DNA of 41,919 nucleotides from Blastococcus sp. GTDB lineage: Bacteria > Actinomycetota > Actinomycetes > Mycobacteriales > Geodermatophilaceae. The stretch's first letter is position 1, and each line of letters opens with the position of its first letter. Where the stretch lies: NCBI GenBank assembly GCA_025965695.1, contig JAOPWM010000100.1, positions 1 through 41,919 on the forward strand, given 5' to 3'. Made by a program: the position numbers and the translations under genes. The notes below the pieces were generated by a model. It searched no databases. It saw only the letters and a program-made list of their open reading frames with translations, and was not told the DNA's origin. This document shows, piece after piece, positions 7,516 to 15,277 of this stretch.

Positions 7516-7953
7516 ATGGCTGCGTGGTTGCTCTGGCTGATCGCCGCGGGCCTGTTCGCCGCCGGTGAGGTCGTCAGCCTGGACCTGGTCCTGCTGATGT
7601 TCGCCGGTGGCGCGCTCGGTGGCACGGCCGTGGCCCTCGTCGGTGGCACGACGGTGCTCCAGATGGTGGCGTTCATCGTGATCTCCGGTGTGCTGCTGGC
7701 ACTGGTCCGCCCGATCGCCCGGCGGCACCTCACCGAGCGGACACCGCTGCAGCTCGACGGCGTGGACAACCTCATCGGCCGCACCGCCAAGGTGACCCGC
7801 GAGATCGACTCCTCCAGCGGACGGATCCGGATGGGGGCCGACGAGTGGAGCGCCCGCACCCAGCACAGCGGCGAGAGCTTCGCCGTCGGGGAGACGGTTC
7901 GCATCCTGCAGGTGGACGGCGCCACGGCCGTCGTCGGTGATGCGCTGGAGTAA
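7516..7953 (+). CDS. nfeD: NfeD-like membrane protein
   Basis: A 145-residue short NfeD-type protein. Three hydrophobic stretches lie in the first 70 residues (AAWLLWLIAAGLFAAGEVV; LVLLMFAGGALGGTAVALV; LQMVAFIVISGVLLALV), followed by a C-terminal OB-fold with the signature LIGRTAKVTREI, MGADEWSAR and VGETVRILQVDGATAVV. Short NfeD proteins partner with stomatin-like SPFH proteins in the membrane, and such a gene follows 76 bp downstream, so the two probably form one operon and one membrane-microdomain complex. ATG 7516 is preferred over GTG 7495 because it begins directly with the first helix. Confidence 0.9.
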   Translation: MAAWLLWLIAAGLFAAGEVVSLDLVLLMFAGGALGGTAVALVGGTTVLQMVAFIVISGVLLALVRPIARRHLTERTPLQLDGVDNLIGRTAKVTREIDSSSGRIRMGADEWSARTQHSGESFAVGETVRILQVDGATAVVGDALE

Positions 7954-8028
7954 ACGGCGCGGCCGGAACGTGACCCGGGCTCGCGCCGGGGGCAGGATCG
8001 TGGGTGACTCCGAGGAAGGGAGCCTTCC

Positions 8029-9210
8029 GTGACACCCGCACTCATCGCCCTGATCGTGATCGCGCTGTTCGTGATCATCGTGCTGGCCAAGAGCGTGACC
8101 ATCGTCCCCCAGGCCCAGGCCAAGGTGATCGAGCGACTGGGCCGCTACAGCCGCACGCTGTCGCCCGGCCTGTCCATCCTGGTGCCCTTCGTCGACCGGG
8201 TGCGGGCGACCATCGACCTGCGCGAGCAGGTCATCTCCTTCCCGCCCCAGCCGGTCATCACCTCGGACAACCTGCAGGTCGGCATCGACACCGTCCTGTA
8301 CTTCCAGGTCACCGACCCGCGGCTGGCCGTCTACGGGATCGCGAACTACATCACCGGCATGGAGCAGCTCACGACCACGACGCTGCGCAACGTCGTCGGC
8401 GGCCTCAACCTCGAGGGCGCGCTGACCGGTCGTGACGGGATCAACAGTCAGCTGCGCGAGGTCCTGGACGGCACCACCGGTCCGTGGGGCCTGCGGGTGG
8501 CCCGCGTCGAGATCAAGGCCATCGACCCGCCGGCCTCCATCCGCGACTCGATGGAGAAGCAGATGCGTGCCGACCGTGACAAGCGCGCCATCATCCTCAC
8601 GGCCGAGGGTGCCCGGCAGTCGGCGATCACCACCGCCGAAGGTCAGAAGGCCGCGGCCATCCTGTCGGCCGAGGGCAAGAAGCAGTCGGCGATCCTCGAG
8701 GCAGAGGCCGAGCGGCAGAGCCGGATCCTGCGCGCCGAGGGTGAACGCGCGGCGCTGTTCCTGCAGGCGCAGGGCCAGGCCAAGTCGATCGAGACCGTCT
8801 TCCAGGCCATCCACGACGGCAAGCCCGACCAGGGCCTGCTCGCCTACCAGTACCTGCAGACGCTGCCGAAGATCGCGCAGGGTGACGCCAACAAGATGTG
8901 GATCGTGCCCAGCGAATTCAGCAAGGCCTTGGAGGGGCTGTCCCGCCTCGGTGGCGCCGAGGAAGGGAAGTCCTGGCTCGACGTGGGCGCCTCGCCCAAC
9001 GGCACCTCGACGCCGACGGCGGAGATGGACACCAGCGGCTGGTTCGAGTCGCAGCTGCCGCCCGCGGCCGAACAGCGGGAGGCGAAGATCGAGCTCTCGA
9101 GCATTCTCGATGCCGGCCTGCCGGTCCCCGAGATGCCGGCCACGCCGTCGCTCACGCAGGCAGCCGACGAGGTTCGTCCGCAGGGCACCCAGCCACAGCC
9201 CCCGGAGTGA
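8029..9210 (+). CDS. SPFH/Band 7 (stomatin/paraslipin-like) protein
   Basis: A 393-residue membrane-anchored SPFH protein. It has an N-terminal helix (residues about 3-22), the Band 7 domain from about 25 to 190 (VPQAQAKVIERLGRYSRTL, VPFVDRVRATIDLREQV, ITSDNLQVGIDTVLYF), then a long Ala/Glu/Gln-rich coiled coil to about 250 (AEGARQSAITTAEGQKAA). An extended C-terminal tail of about 100 residues is low in order. These proteins oligomerise on membranes and, with NfeD, organise lipid domains or protect membrane-protein quality. The GTG start at 8029 is supported by GAGGAAGGGAG just upstream. The C-terminal tail is longer than in E. coli QmcA (about 305 residues). Confidence 0.92.
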   Translation: MTPALIALIVIALFVIIVLAKSVTIVPQAQAKVIERLGRYSRTLSPGLSILVPFVDRVRATIDLREQVISFPPQPVITSDNLQVGIDTVLYFQVTDPRLAVYGIANYITGMEQLTTTTLRNVVGGLNLEGALTGRDGINSQLREVLDGTTGPWGLRVARVEIKAIDPPASIRDSMEKQMRADRDKRAIILTAEGARQSAITTAEGQKAAAILSAEGKKQSAILEAEAERQSRILRAEGERAALFLQAQGQAKSIETVFQAIHDGKPDQGLLAYQYLQTLPKIAQGDANKMWIVPSEFSKALEGLSRLGGAEEGKSWLDVGASPNGTSTPTAEMDTSGWFESQLPPAAEQREAKIELSSILDAGLPVPEMPATPSLTQAADEVRPQGTQPQPPE

Positions 9211-9216
9211 CGTCGT

Positions 9217-9251
9217 TCGGTGCACGGACCGCCATTCGGTTCGTGCACCGA
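9217..9251. terminator. Bidirectional hairpin terminator
   Basis: Arms TCGGTGCACGGACCG and CGGTTCGTGCACCGA form a 15-bp stem (one G-T pair) with a CCATT loop, between the convergent Band 7 and sigF stops. Confidence 0.75.
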
Positions 9252-9258
9252 CCGTCGG

Positions 9259-10317
9259 TCAGTCCTTGAGCAGCCCCTCGCGAAGCTTGGCCAGCGTCTG
9301 GCTGAGCAGCCGGGACACGTGCATCTGCGAGATGCCGATGTCGGCCGCGATCTGCGACTGGGTCATGTTGCCGAAGAACCGCAGGATCAGGATGCGGCGC
9401 TCGCGGGCGGGGATGGTCGCCAGCAGCGGCTGCAACGACTCGCGGTACTCCACGCCCTCGAGTGCGGCGTCCTCCTCGCCGAGAGTGGCTGCGAGGGTGG
9501 GGGAGTCGTCCTCGCCCGAGAGTCGCTCGTCGAGCGAGCTGCTGCGGTAGGCGTTGGCCACGGCCAGCCCCTCGAGCACCTCTGCGCGAGGGATACCCAG
9601 GTGAGCGGCGAGCTCCGAGGGGGTCGGTGCGCGGCCGTTCTTCTGCGCCAGCTCACCCACCGCGGCGTTGAGCGACAGGTGCAGTTCCTGCAGCCGGCGC
9701 GGCACCCGCACCGACCAGCCCTGGTCGCGGAAGTGCCGCTTGATCTCGCCGGTGATCGTGGGGACGGCGAAGGAGAGGAACTCCACGCCGCGGGTCGGGT
9801 CGAACCGGTCGATCGCCGCGATCAGCCCCAGGGTGCCCACCTGCAACAGGTCGTCGAAGGGCTCGCCGCGGTTGCTGAACCGCCGCGCGAAGTGCCGGAC
9901 GAGGGGGAGGTGCTCCTCGACGAGAATCTCCCGGAGCCGTTCGCGGCGAGGGTCGTTCTTCTCCAGCGTCGCGAGCTCGGCGAACAGCGGAGCGGTCCGC
10001 TGCGCCCGGCGTCGGTTGTCCGAGATCGGCGGCGCGTCGGCCTCGACCGCGCCTTCGACGGACTCGACCTCGACGGCCTCGACGGCCTCGGCGTCGAGGG
10101 CCTCGGCCTCGGCGACATCGGCTTCGACGGCGGGTGCATCGGCGTCGACGGCCGGTGCGCCGTCGCCGTCCTCGGCCCGTGGGGCCGGCACGCTCTCGGC
10201 GGGTGTGTTCTGTGCTGCGATGTCGTCCTCCGGTGTTCCCGGCGTCGCTCCGGACCTCTGGTCAGGCAGAGAACTCCCCACGACGGGCGTCTCGTCGGTG
10301 GCCGGCGAACGGCTCAC
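9259..10317 (-). CDS. sigF: RNA polymerase sigma factor, SigF/SigB type
   Basis: A 352-residue alternative sigma-70 factor of the SigB/SigF stress group. Residues 1 to about 95 form an acidic Ala/Glu/Val-rich extension not typical of the family. Region 2 follows (HLPLVRHFARRF, DDLLQVGTLGLIAAIDRFDP, FLSFAVPTITGEIKRHFRD), then region 3 (WSVRVPRRLQEL, ELAAHLGI) and region 4 (IPARERRILILRFFGNMTQS, IGISQMHVSRLLSQTLAKLR), which reads the -35 element. The GTG start at 10317 overlaps the stop of the anti-sigma gene by four bases, so the pair is coupled. The anti-sigma factor, the multidomain phosphatase gene and the free STAS protein nearby form its partner-switching control. Confidence 0.93.
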   Translation of the reverse strand: MSRSPATDETPVVGSSLPDQRSGATPGTPEDDIAAQNTPAESVPAPRAEDGDGAPAVDADAPAVEADVAEAEALDAEAVEAVEVESVEGAVEADAPPISDNRRRAQRTAPLFAELATLEKNDPRRERLREILVEEHLPLVRHFARRFSNRGEPFDDLLQVGTLGLIAAIDRFDPTRGVEFLSFAVPTITGEIKRHFRDQGWSVRVPRRLQELHLSLNAAVGELAQKNGRAPTPSELAAHLGIPRAEVLEGLAVANAYRSSSLDERLSGEDDSPTLAATLGEEDAALEGVEYRESLQPLLATIPARERRILILRFFGNMTQSQIAADIGISQMHVSRLLSQTLAKLREGLLKD

Positions 10318-10811
10318 CGTGCCACCGAAAGGTTCTGCCCGGCATCGCTCCCGACCTCGGTCGGCCGCTGACCGGGCAGGTACTTGTCCATGGCGATGAC
10401 ACCCACAGGGGTGTCGGAGCCGTCGCCCGCGGGAACGTCGGCCTGCGTCGACCGACGGGCGTCTACGGCGTCGACCAGGGTGGCCAGAATCGCCCAGCCG
10501 AAGCCGTCGCGCGGCACCTCGGTGCCCTGGGCGGTCGGCACCCAGGCCTCGATGTGCAGCCCGGCGCGGGTCGTCTCGAAGATCACGGTGAGCGGTGCGT
10601 TGCCGTCCGCGATCTGGGCGAGCGTCGCGCAGGCCTCGTCGACGGCCAGGCGCAGGTCCTCGACCGCGTCCAGGTCGTAGTCCATCCGGATCGCCAGGTC
10701 ACCGGCCATGGCCCGTACTGCCGGCAGTTGGGTGGGAGTGGTCGGCACCCGCAGCTCCAACCGCTCCGCGCGTCGCCCGTCCTGAGCGAGGGCACCCCTC
10801 GAGTCGACCAT
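10314..10811 (-). CDS. rsbW: Anti-sigma factor, RsbW-type HATPase
   Basis: A 165-residue GHKL/HATPase protein that would hold SigF inactive and phosphorylate a STAS antagonist. It contains LRVPTTPTQLPAVRAMAGDL, the helix DAVEDLRLAVDEACATLAQI, and a late helix GFGWAILATLVDAVDA. The helix normally carrying the N-box Asn reads DEACATL, so the Asn is absent; as far as I recall, this loss is common among actinobacterial anti-SigF proteins, but kinase activity should not be assumed. ATG 10811 is supported by GGAG about 10 bases upstream; the open frame to 10928 runs through the promoter region. It overlaps sigF by four bases. Confidence 0.87.
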   Translation of the reverse strand: MVDSRGALAQDGRRAERLELRVPTTPTQLPAVRAMAGDLAIRMDYDLDAVEDLRLAVDEACATLAQIADGNAPLTVIFETTRAGLHIEAWVPTAQGTEVPRDGFGWAILATLVDAVDARRSTQADVPAGDGSDTPVGVIAMDKYLPGQRPTEVGSDAGQNLSVAR

Positions 10812-10938
10812 CCGTTGTCCGCTCCTTCGTTCCGGCGCGCTCGGCCTTCGAGTCGCGGCGGTCCATCCTGACGTGCCCCGACGGGGCAACGGCGGGGGGC
10901 GCGAGTCCTGCGCCTGATCTCCGCCCAACCTTGCCCGG

Positions 10939-10965
10939 TTACCCGGGACGGTGCCGGACCGAAAC
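10939..10965 (-). promoter_or_regulatory. Candidate SigF-dependent promoter of the rsbW-sigF operon
   Basis: On the minus strand GTTTC (10965-10961), 16 bases, then GGGTAA (10944-10939) match the GTTT-N15-17-GGGTA pattern of SigF promoters. It lies about 130 bp upstream of the rsbW start and suggests autoregulation. Confidence 0.7.
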
Positions 10966-11002
10966 GTGGCTCACCCCACGGTCCCACGTCGTGGCGAGGT
11001 GC

Positions 11003-11028
11003 GGTTGCCGGGCCCTGACTGCTGGTAT
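11003..11028 (+). promoter_or_regulatory. Weak SigF-like promoter before the multidomain phosphatase
   Basis: GGTTGC at 11003-11008 and TGGTAT at 11023-11028 each differ by one base from the SigF boxes, with 14 bases between them. It is only 14 bp from the ATG at 11042, which makes the call weak. Confidence 0.25.
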
Positions 11029-11041
11029 TGGCTGGCCAGAG

Positions 11042-12898
11042 ATGAGCGCCACTCCCGGCCACGAGCCGTCCCTCCCCGGCCCCGCCGGGGACGCGGCTGC
11101 CGCTGCCCTGGTGACGGCGATGGAATCGGCGCCGGCAGCCATCTACTGCTTCAGCGTTGCCGCCGAACCGGTCTGGGCGAACGCCCGGGCGCGTGCGCTC
11201 GGGACGAACCGGGGCGAGTTCCCTCTCGTCGACGGGCGCTCGGTCGCAGACCTGGTCGACGACGTCCTTCGTACAGGGCGACCGGAGACCCTCAGTGGCC
11301 CGCTCGGCGACCATGGCACCTCGGCCACAGTGGTCGTGCGACCCATGCGCGTTGCCGGCGGTCCCGGCGTGCTGCTCGTGTTCGAACCCGACGCCGGCGC
11401 CACCGATACCTCGGCGTGGCCGAGGCCCCCGGTCGACCTGATGGAGCAGGTGCAGCTCTCCCTCCTGCCGCCGTCGTTGCCGATGCTCCCCGACCTCCGT
11501 CTCTCGGGCAGTTATCACCGGGCCTCGTCGGCCCGGGCCGCCGGTGGGGACTGGTACGACGCGGTGCCGCTCGGTGCCGGCCGCGTTGCTCTCGTCGTCG
11601 GCGACGCCGTGGGCCACGGCGTGCCTGCCGCGAGTGCGATGAGCCGGCTCCGTGGGGCGATGCGCTCGACCGCGCTGCGCGACCCCTCGCCGCGCGTGGT
11701 GCTCGCCGCACTGGACGACTTCGCCGCGCAGATGGACGACGTCGAGGGGGCCTCGGTCTTCTACGGCGTCCTGGACGCCGGCACCGGAGTCCTGACCTAC
11801 GGCGCGGCCGGCCACCCGCCGCCGCTCGTGGTCCAGGCGGACGGCCGGACGTCGTTCCTCCCGGGCACTCCGCGCCCGCCGCTGGGCAGCCTGCCCGACG
11901 TGAAGACGGAGATCTCGGAGCACGTGCTGGAGCAGGGCGCCACGCTCGTGCTGTTCTCCAACGGGGCCATCGCCGGGAGCGCCCCCGAACCGGGCGAGGC
12001 CCTGAGGCGTCTGGCCGACGTCTCGCGGTCGGTGCTCCAGGCGCCCGGCGCGCTGGCGGCCGACGCCGCGGCAGGATTGGCCTCCGCCGTCGCCGAGGGC
12101 GTGCGGCGGCCCCAGGGCTGGCCCGACGACGTCGCCGTTCTCGTCGCCCACCGCCGCGAGACAGCGCTGGAACCGCTGCAGCTGCACCTGATCGCCGTCC
12201 CCGCGGCCCTCCCGGGGGTGCGCCGCCGCCTCGGCAGCTGGCTCACCGGCCTGGGCATGGGCGAGCAGGACCGGGTCGGCGTCATGGTGGCGGTCGGCGA
12301 GGCCTGCGCCAACGCCGCCGAGCACGCCTACCAGGGCACAGAGGCCGGCCCGATGACCGTCAGGGCGCACGTGGATGTCGACGGCGTCCTCACCGTGACC
12401 GTCCGCGACGAGGGGACCTGGCGCCCGCCGGACCGCGACCCCGGCGACCGTGGCCGCGGCCTGCTGATCATGCGCCAGCTCGTCGACACCGTGATGTTCG
12501 AGGAGCAGGAGCAGGGGACGATGGTCACGCTGAGCGTGCGTCTCCGCCGCACCCCGGATGTCGATCCCGACCACCCGATGACCACCGCGGGCGCATCGGT
12601 GAGCGTCGACCGCGACGGTCCGCGGCCGGTCGTCTCGGTGGCCGGAGCGGTCGACGAGATCAGCGCCGAGCAGTTGCGTATCCGGCTCCTGGAGGCCAGC
12701 CACGGCGGTACCGGCCGGGTGGAGCTCGACCTCGGCGGGGCCACCCTGTTCAGCAGCGCGGCCGTCCGGGTGGTGCTCGCGATCGCCCGCATCGGCCGCG
12801 ACGAGGGCTGGCGGCTCGTCGTCCACGCCCCCGAGGGCGGCGTCACCCGGCACATCCTGCAGATCAGCGGACTGGGCGGGCTGGTCGAGCTGCGCTGA
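11042..12898 (+). CDS. PAS-like / SpoIIE-type PP2C / HATPase / STAS fusion (RsbU-RsbW-RsbV-like)
   Basis: A 618-residue protein that combines three partner-switching activities. Residues about 15-125 look PAS-like. The SpoIIE-type PP2C phosphatase spans about 135-365, with GGDWYD near 170, GDAVGHGVPAASAM near 187 and DDVAVLV near 361. The motif that is usually S/T-D-G reads FSNG, with Asn307 replacing a metal-binding Asp. An anti-sigma type HATPase follows (about 380-515, GEACANAAEHAY N-box, RDEGTW and RGRGLLIM). A STAS domain ends the chain (about 520-615, ATLFSSAAVRVV). It is divergent from rsbW-sigF and very likely controls SigF by dephosphorylating a STAS antagonist. ATG 11042 starts just before the PAS-like region; no strong ribosome binding site is seen. 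Confidence 0.88.
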   Translation: MSATPGHEPSLPGPAGDAAAAALVTAMESAPAAIYCFSVAAEPVWANARARALGTNRGEFPLVDGRSVADLVDDVLRTGRPETLSGPLGDHGTSATVVVRPMRVAGGPGVLLVFEPDAGATDTSAWPRPPVDLMEQVQLSLLPPSLPMLPDLRLSGSYHRASSARAAGGDWYDAVPLGAGRVALVVGDAVGHGVPAASAMSRLRGAMRSTALRDPSPRVVLAALDDFAAQMDDVEGASVFYGVLDAGTGVLTYGAAGHPPPLVVQADGRTSFLPGTPRPPLGSLPDVKTEISEHVLEQGATLVLFSNGAIAGSAPEPGEALRRLADVSRSVLQAPGALAADAAAGLASAVAEGVRRPQGWPDDVAVLVAHRRETALEPLQLHLIAVPAALPGVRRRLGSWLTGLGMGEQDRVGVMVAVGEACANAAEHAYQGTEAGPMTVRAHVDVDGVLTVTVRDEGTWRPPDRDPGDRGRGLLIMRQLVDTVMFEEQEQGTMVTLSVRLRRTPDVDPDHPMTTAGASVSVDRDGPRPVVSVAGAVDEISAEQLRIRLLEASHGGTGRVELDLGGATLFSSAAVRVVLAIARIGRDEGWRLVVHAPEGGVTRHILQISGLGGLVELR

Positions 12899-12964
12899 GC
12901 CCGGGCGGGGGACGTCTCACGTCCGGACGGTTTGGGGAACCGGCCCGGTGCACATCCTCCGGGC

Positions 12965-13972
12965 GTGAGACTTCGGCGCAGCGACGTGAACGGACCTGGG
13001 TACCGGCGCCGCAGGGCCGGGCGCGGGTTTGCCTACTTCGACGTCGACGGCACGCTGATCAGGGACGACCGCCTCGACCGGATCCGTGGGCTGGCCATCC
13101 CGCCGGCCTGGCGCGACGTGTGGATCTGCCCGTGGCCGAACGGGCACATCCAGGCCACGGGCGTCGACGCGGCAGACCGGCTGCAGTACCGGTACCACGA
13201 CCAGTGGCGGGCCCGGCGGGAAGCGGAGAAGCACGAGCGGGTCCTGGAGATCGCCCGTCAGCTGCCCGACGTCCGTGACGCCGTCGCTGCAGGCCTGCGG
13301 ACCCGGGGGCTCAACCGCGACCGCGTGCTGGCCACCGCGATCCGACTGCTCGACCTCGGTGCCTTCCGCATCGGCAGCGAGCAGTACGCCGAGGAGAACG
13401 GGACTTTCGGGCTGGCCACCCTGCGACGGGAGCACGTCCACGTGCGCGGCGAGCGGACGTTCTTCTCCTACACCGCCAAGGGCGGCCTCGAGCGCGAGGC
13501 GGAGATCACCGACCGCCCGACCGCCACCGTCGTCCGGCAACTGCTCGAGCGGCCGGAGGACGCCGGCGGCGACCTGCTGGCCTACCAACTCGACGACGGC
13601 ACGTGGCGGGACGTCACCAGCGACGAGATCAACGCCTACCTGAAGGAGATCAGCGGCGCAGAGATCACCGCGAAGGACTTCCGGACGTGGACGGCGACGG
13701 TGCTGATGGCCGCCGCGCTCGCTGAGGTGCCGACGCCGAAGAGCCCGACGGCCCGGAAGAAGGTGGTGCGGGCCGCGTACGTGCGGGTGTCGGAGCAGCT
13801 GGGCAACACCCCGGCGGTCTGCAAGGCCAGCTACGTCGACCCCCGGGTCGTCGACCGGTTCGAACACGGCGAGACCGTGGCCGGTGCCCTGGGCGACGCG
13901 GCGCAGGCCGACGACGACCGCGAGGCCCAGAAGGCGCTCGAAGCGGCGGTCTGCGCGATGCTGTCGGCCTGA
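12965..13972 (+). CDS. DNA topoisomerase IB
   Basis: A 335-residue type IB topoisomerase of the small bacterial/poxvirus class, which relaxes supercoils by nicking one strand and forming a 3'-phosphotyrosine. The N-terminus reads RLRRSDVNGPGYRRRRAGRG, then PPAWRDVWICPWPNGHIQAT, DLGAFRIGSEQYAEENGTFG, the Arg-containing AKDFRTWTATVL, and the catalytic segment LGNTPAVCKASYVDP with Tyr290. GTG 12965 is preferred over TTG 12932 because the known family start aligns with RLRRSD. Length is normal. It is followed by a strong terminator. Its place inside the SigF cluster suggests stress-linked expression, which is inference. Confidence 0.93.
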   Translation: MRLRRSDVNGPGYRRRRAGRGFAYFDVDGTLIRDDRLDRIRGLAIPPAWRDVWICPWPNGHIQATGVDAADRLQYRYHDQWRARREAEKHERVLEIARQLPDVRDAVAAGLRTRGLNRDRVLATAIRLLDLGAFRIGSEQYAEENGTFGLATLRREHVHVRGERTFFSYTAKGGLEREAEITDRPTATVVRQLLERPEDAGGDLLAYQLDDGTWRDVTSDEINAYLKEISGAEITAKDFRTWTATVLMAAALAEVPTPKSPTARKKVVRAAYVRVSEQLGNTPAVCKASYVDPRVVDRFEHGETVAGALGDAAQADDDREAQKALEAAVCAMLSA

Positions 13973-13982
13973 AAAAGGGCCG

Positions 13983-14022
13983 AACGACGAAGGCCCCGCC
14001 TCTCGGCGGGGCCTTCGTCGTT
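13983..14022. terminator. Strong bidirectional terminator
   Basis: An 18-bp perfect stem (left arm AACGACGAAGGCCCCGCC) with a TCTC loop, between the convergent topoisomerase and STAS genes. AAAAA at 13973-13977 precedes it, giving a U-run for the minus-strand transcript. Confidence 0.93.
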
Positions 14023-14046
14023 GCGCGCCGGTCTCCCGACGGTCGT

Positions 14047-14445
14047 TCAGCGAGCGGTGCTGTCCACGATCGTGAACAGGTCGATCAGGCCGGTCACCTC
14101 GAGCGGGCGGGTGACGGCGCGGGTGGTCGCGATCAGGCTCAGCGAGACCTCCCGCGCGCGCGAGGACTTCTGCGTCTCGACGAGGACGGCCAGGCCGGCG
14201 GAGCCCAGGAACTGGACGCCGGACAGGTCGATGACGAGTCCCTTCGGCTGCTGATCGAGCTGGCTGTCCAGCGTCGAACGCAGCACGGGAGCGGTGAACG
14301 TGTCCACCTCGCCGACGACCGTCACCGTCACCACGCCGTCGTCACCGGTGGAGGTGGAAAGCGTGATCACGTCGTCGAAAGGTGCCTCGGCGCCCTCGGT
14401 GGACACGTCGGGCTGCCCCTCGGCGGGCAGGTCGGAAGTGGTCAC
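14047..14445 (-). CDS. Anti-sigma factor antagonist (STAS domain, RsbV-like)
   Basis: A 132-residue protein: a disordered N-terminal stretch of about 25 residues followed by one STAS domain. The phosphorylation helix is VQFLGSAGLAVLVE with Ser82, preceded by the strand KGLVIDLSG. In the known scheme the unphosphorylated form binds the anti-sigma factor and frees the sigma factor; the kinase phosphorylates the Ser and a PP2C enzyme removes it. It is the obvious free substrate for the kinase and phosphatase genes at 10314-12898. GTG 14445 is supported by GAGGAG about 10 bases upstream. A possible SigF-like promoter lies at 14495-14517. Confidence 0.9.
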   Translation of the reverse strand: MTTSDLPAEGQPDVSTEGAEAPFDDVITLSTSTGDDGVVTVTVVGEVDTFTAPVLRSTLDSQLDQQPKGLVIDLSGVQFLGSAGLAVLVETQKSSRAREVSLSLIATTRAVTRPLEVTGLIDLFTIVDSTAR

Positions 14446-14681
14446 GGACAGTGCTCCTCTCGGCGGTACCCGGACGGCGGACCGCCCGGACAATCTACCG
14501 CTGTGCGGTCCGGAAACTGGACGTCCCCGGTTCCGCAGGTGGTCGAACGGGTGTCGGCGCCGGGTGGGGCCCGGAACCGGCGCGGCTTCCTGCTGAACCG
14601 CGATCACAAACGTAGACAACCGTACGAGCACGTGCCAACCGACCCCGGGCGGGGCGCCCCGGGGGGTGGGTGCGGCGGCGG

Positions 14682-15092
14682 TCAGCCGTCGATGATGTGG
14701 ACGGCGCTCTCCTCGGGACCCTCCCCGCCGACCGGGGCGTCGGCCGTGGCCTCGATGTCGTCGGCAGTGCGCTCGGTGCCCGAGTCCGTCGGGGGCGTCG
14801 TGTCCAGATCCTGCTCGAGCTGGGCCTGGGTCCGCCGCGGGTCTTCCGCGGGGCGGACATCCGGCGCGTCGTCGGGGACCTCACGGGCGAGCCGGCCGTC
14901 CAGCGACTCACCCTCGGCCTGCTCCGCGGCGGTGGTCCCGTAGTCGACGCTGGCGTTCGGCCGCTCGCCGGGCACCGGGGCGAACTGCGGGTCCTCCATC
15001 CAGTCCTGCTCGGGCACGCCGTCCTGCAGGTCGGGGATGCCGTCGTCCTCCAGGGAGATGTCGCGGGCGGTCTGCCCCTCGGGCTGCGTCAT
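14682..15092 (-). CDS. DUF5709-family acidic protein
   Basis: A 136-residue, highly acidic, Pro-rich protein that matches my memory of the actinobacterial DUF5709 family: SLDGRLAREVPD followed by QLEQDLDTTPPTDSGTERTA and a short C-terminal strand HIIDG. It has no membrane span, no cysteine and low-complexity composition that suggests disorder. ATG 15092 has AAGGAGG about 9 bases upstream. The gene lies next to SigF-pathway genes and is divergent from DUF1360, so stress-linked expression is likely but not shown. Molecular function is unknown. Confidence 0.78.
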   Translation of the reverse strand: MTQPEGQTARDISLEDDGIPDLQDGVPEQDWMEDPQFAPVPGERPNASVDYGTTAAEQAEGESLDGRLAREVPDDAPDVRPAEDPRRTQAQLEQDLDTTPPTDSGTERTADDIEATADAPVGGEGPEESAVHIIDG

Positions 15093-15277
15093 GGCTCTGC
15101 CTCCTTCTGCACGGGTCCGCGCCGGGCCGCAGGAGCGCGGCGGGACGAGGGCCGGTCGTCCGACCGGTGTCTGACTCCCGCCCTACCCGTCGCCTGCCCG
15201 GCCATGCGCGGCTGTGCCGTGGCGCACGTCTGCCGGGTGCGGGCTTGCATCGTCCCCGGAGGGGGTAGCGCGCTGAC

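Noticed and set aside
6874-9225. 783-residue minus-strand open frame over NfeD and Band 7 genes
   Set aside because: It is a GC-driven shadow: His/Arg/Gly-rich without domains, opposite two genes with clear family signatures.
9220-10371. Plus-strand frame opposite sigF with pentapeptide-like DGLDLDGLDG repeats
   Set aside because: It is the antisense shadow of the acidic Ala/Glu-rich N-terminal extension of SigF; the minus-strand frame has clear sigma domains.
11288-11312. A seventh copy of the palindromic repeat
   Set aside because: CTCAGTGGCCCGCTCGG resembles the repeat centre but lies inside the phosphatase gene, lacks the outer arms and has a different loop.
15243-15267. SigF-like promoter (GCTTG-N15-GGGTA) before DUF1360
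   Set aside because: The -35 box is poor and the -10 box would lie only 10 bp from the ATG, so support is too weak.
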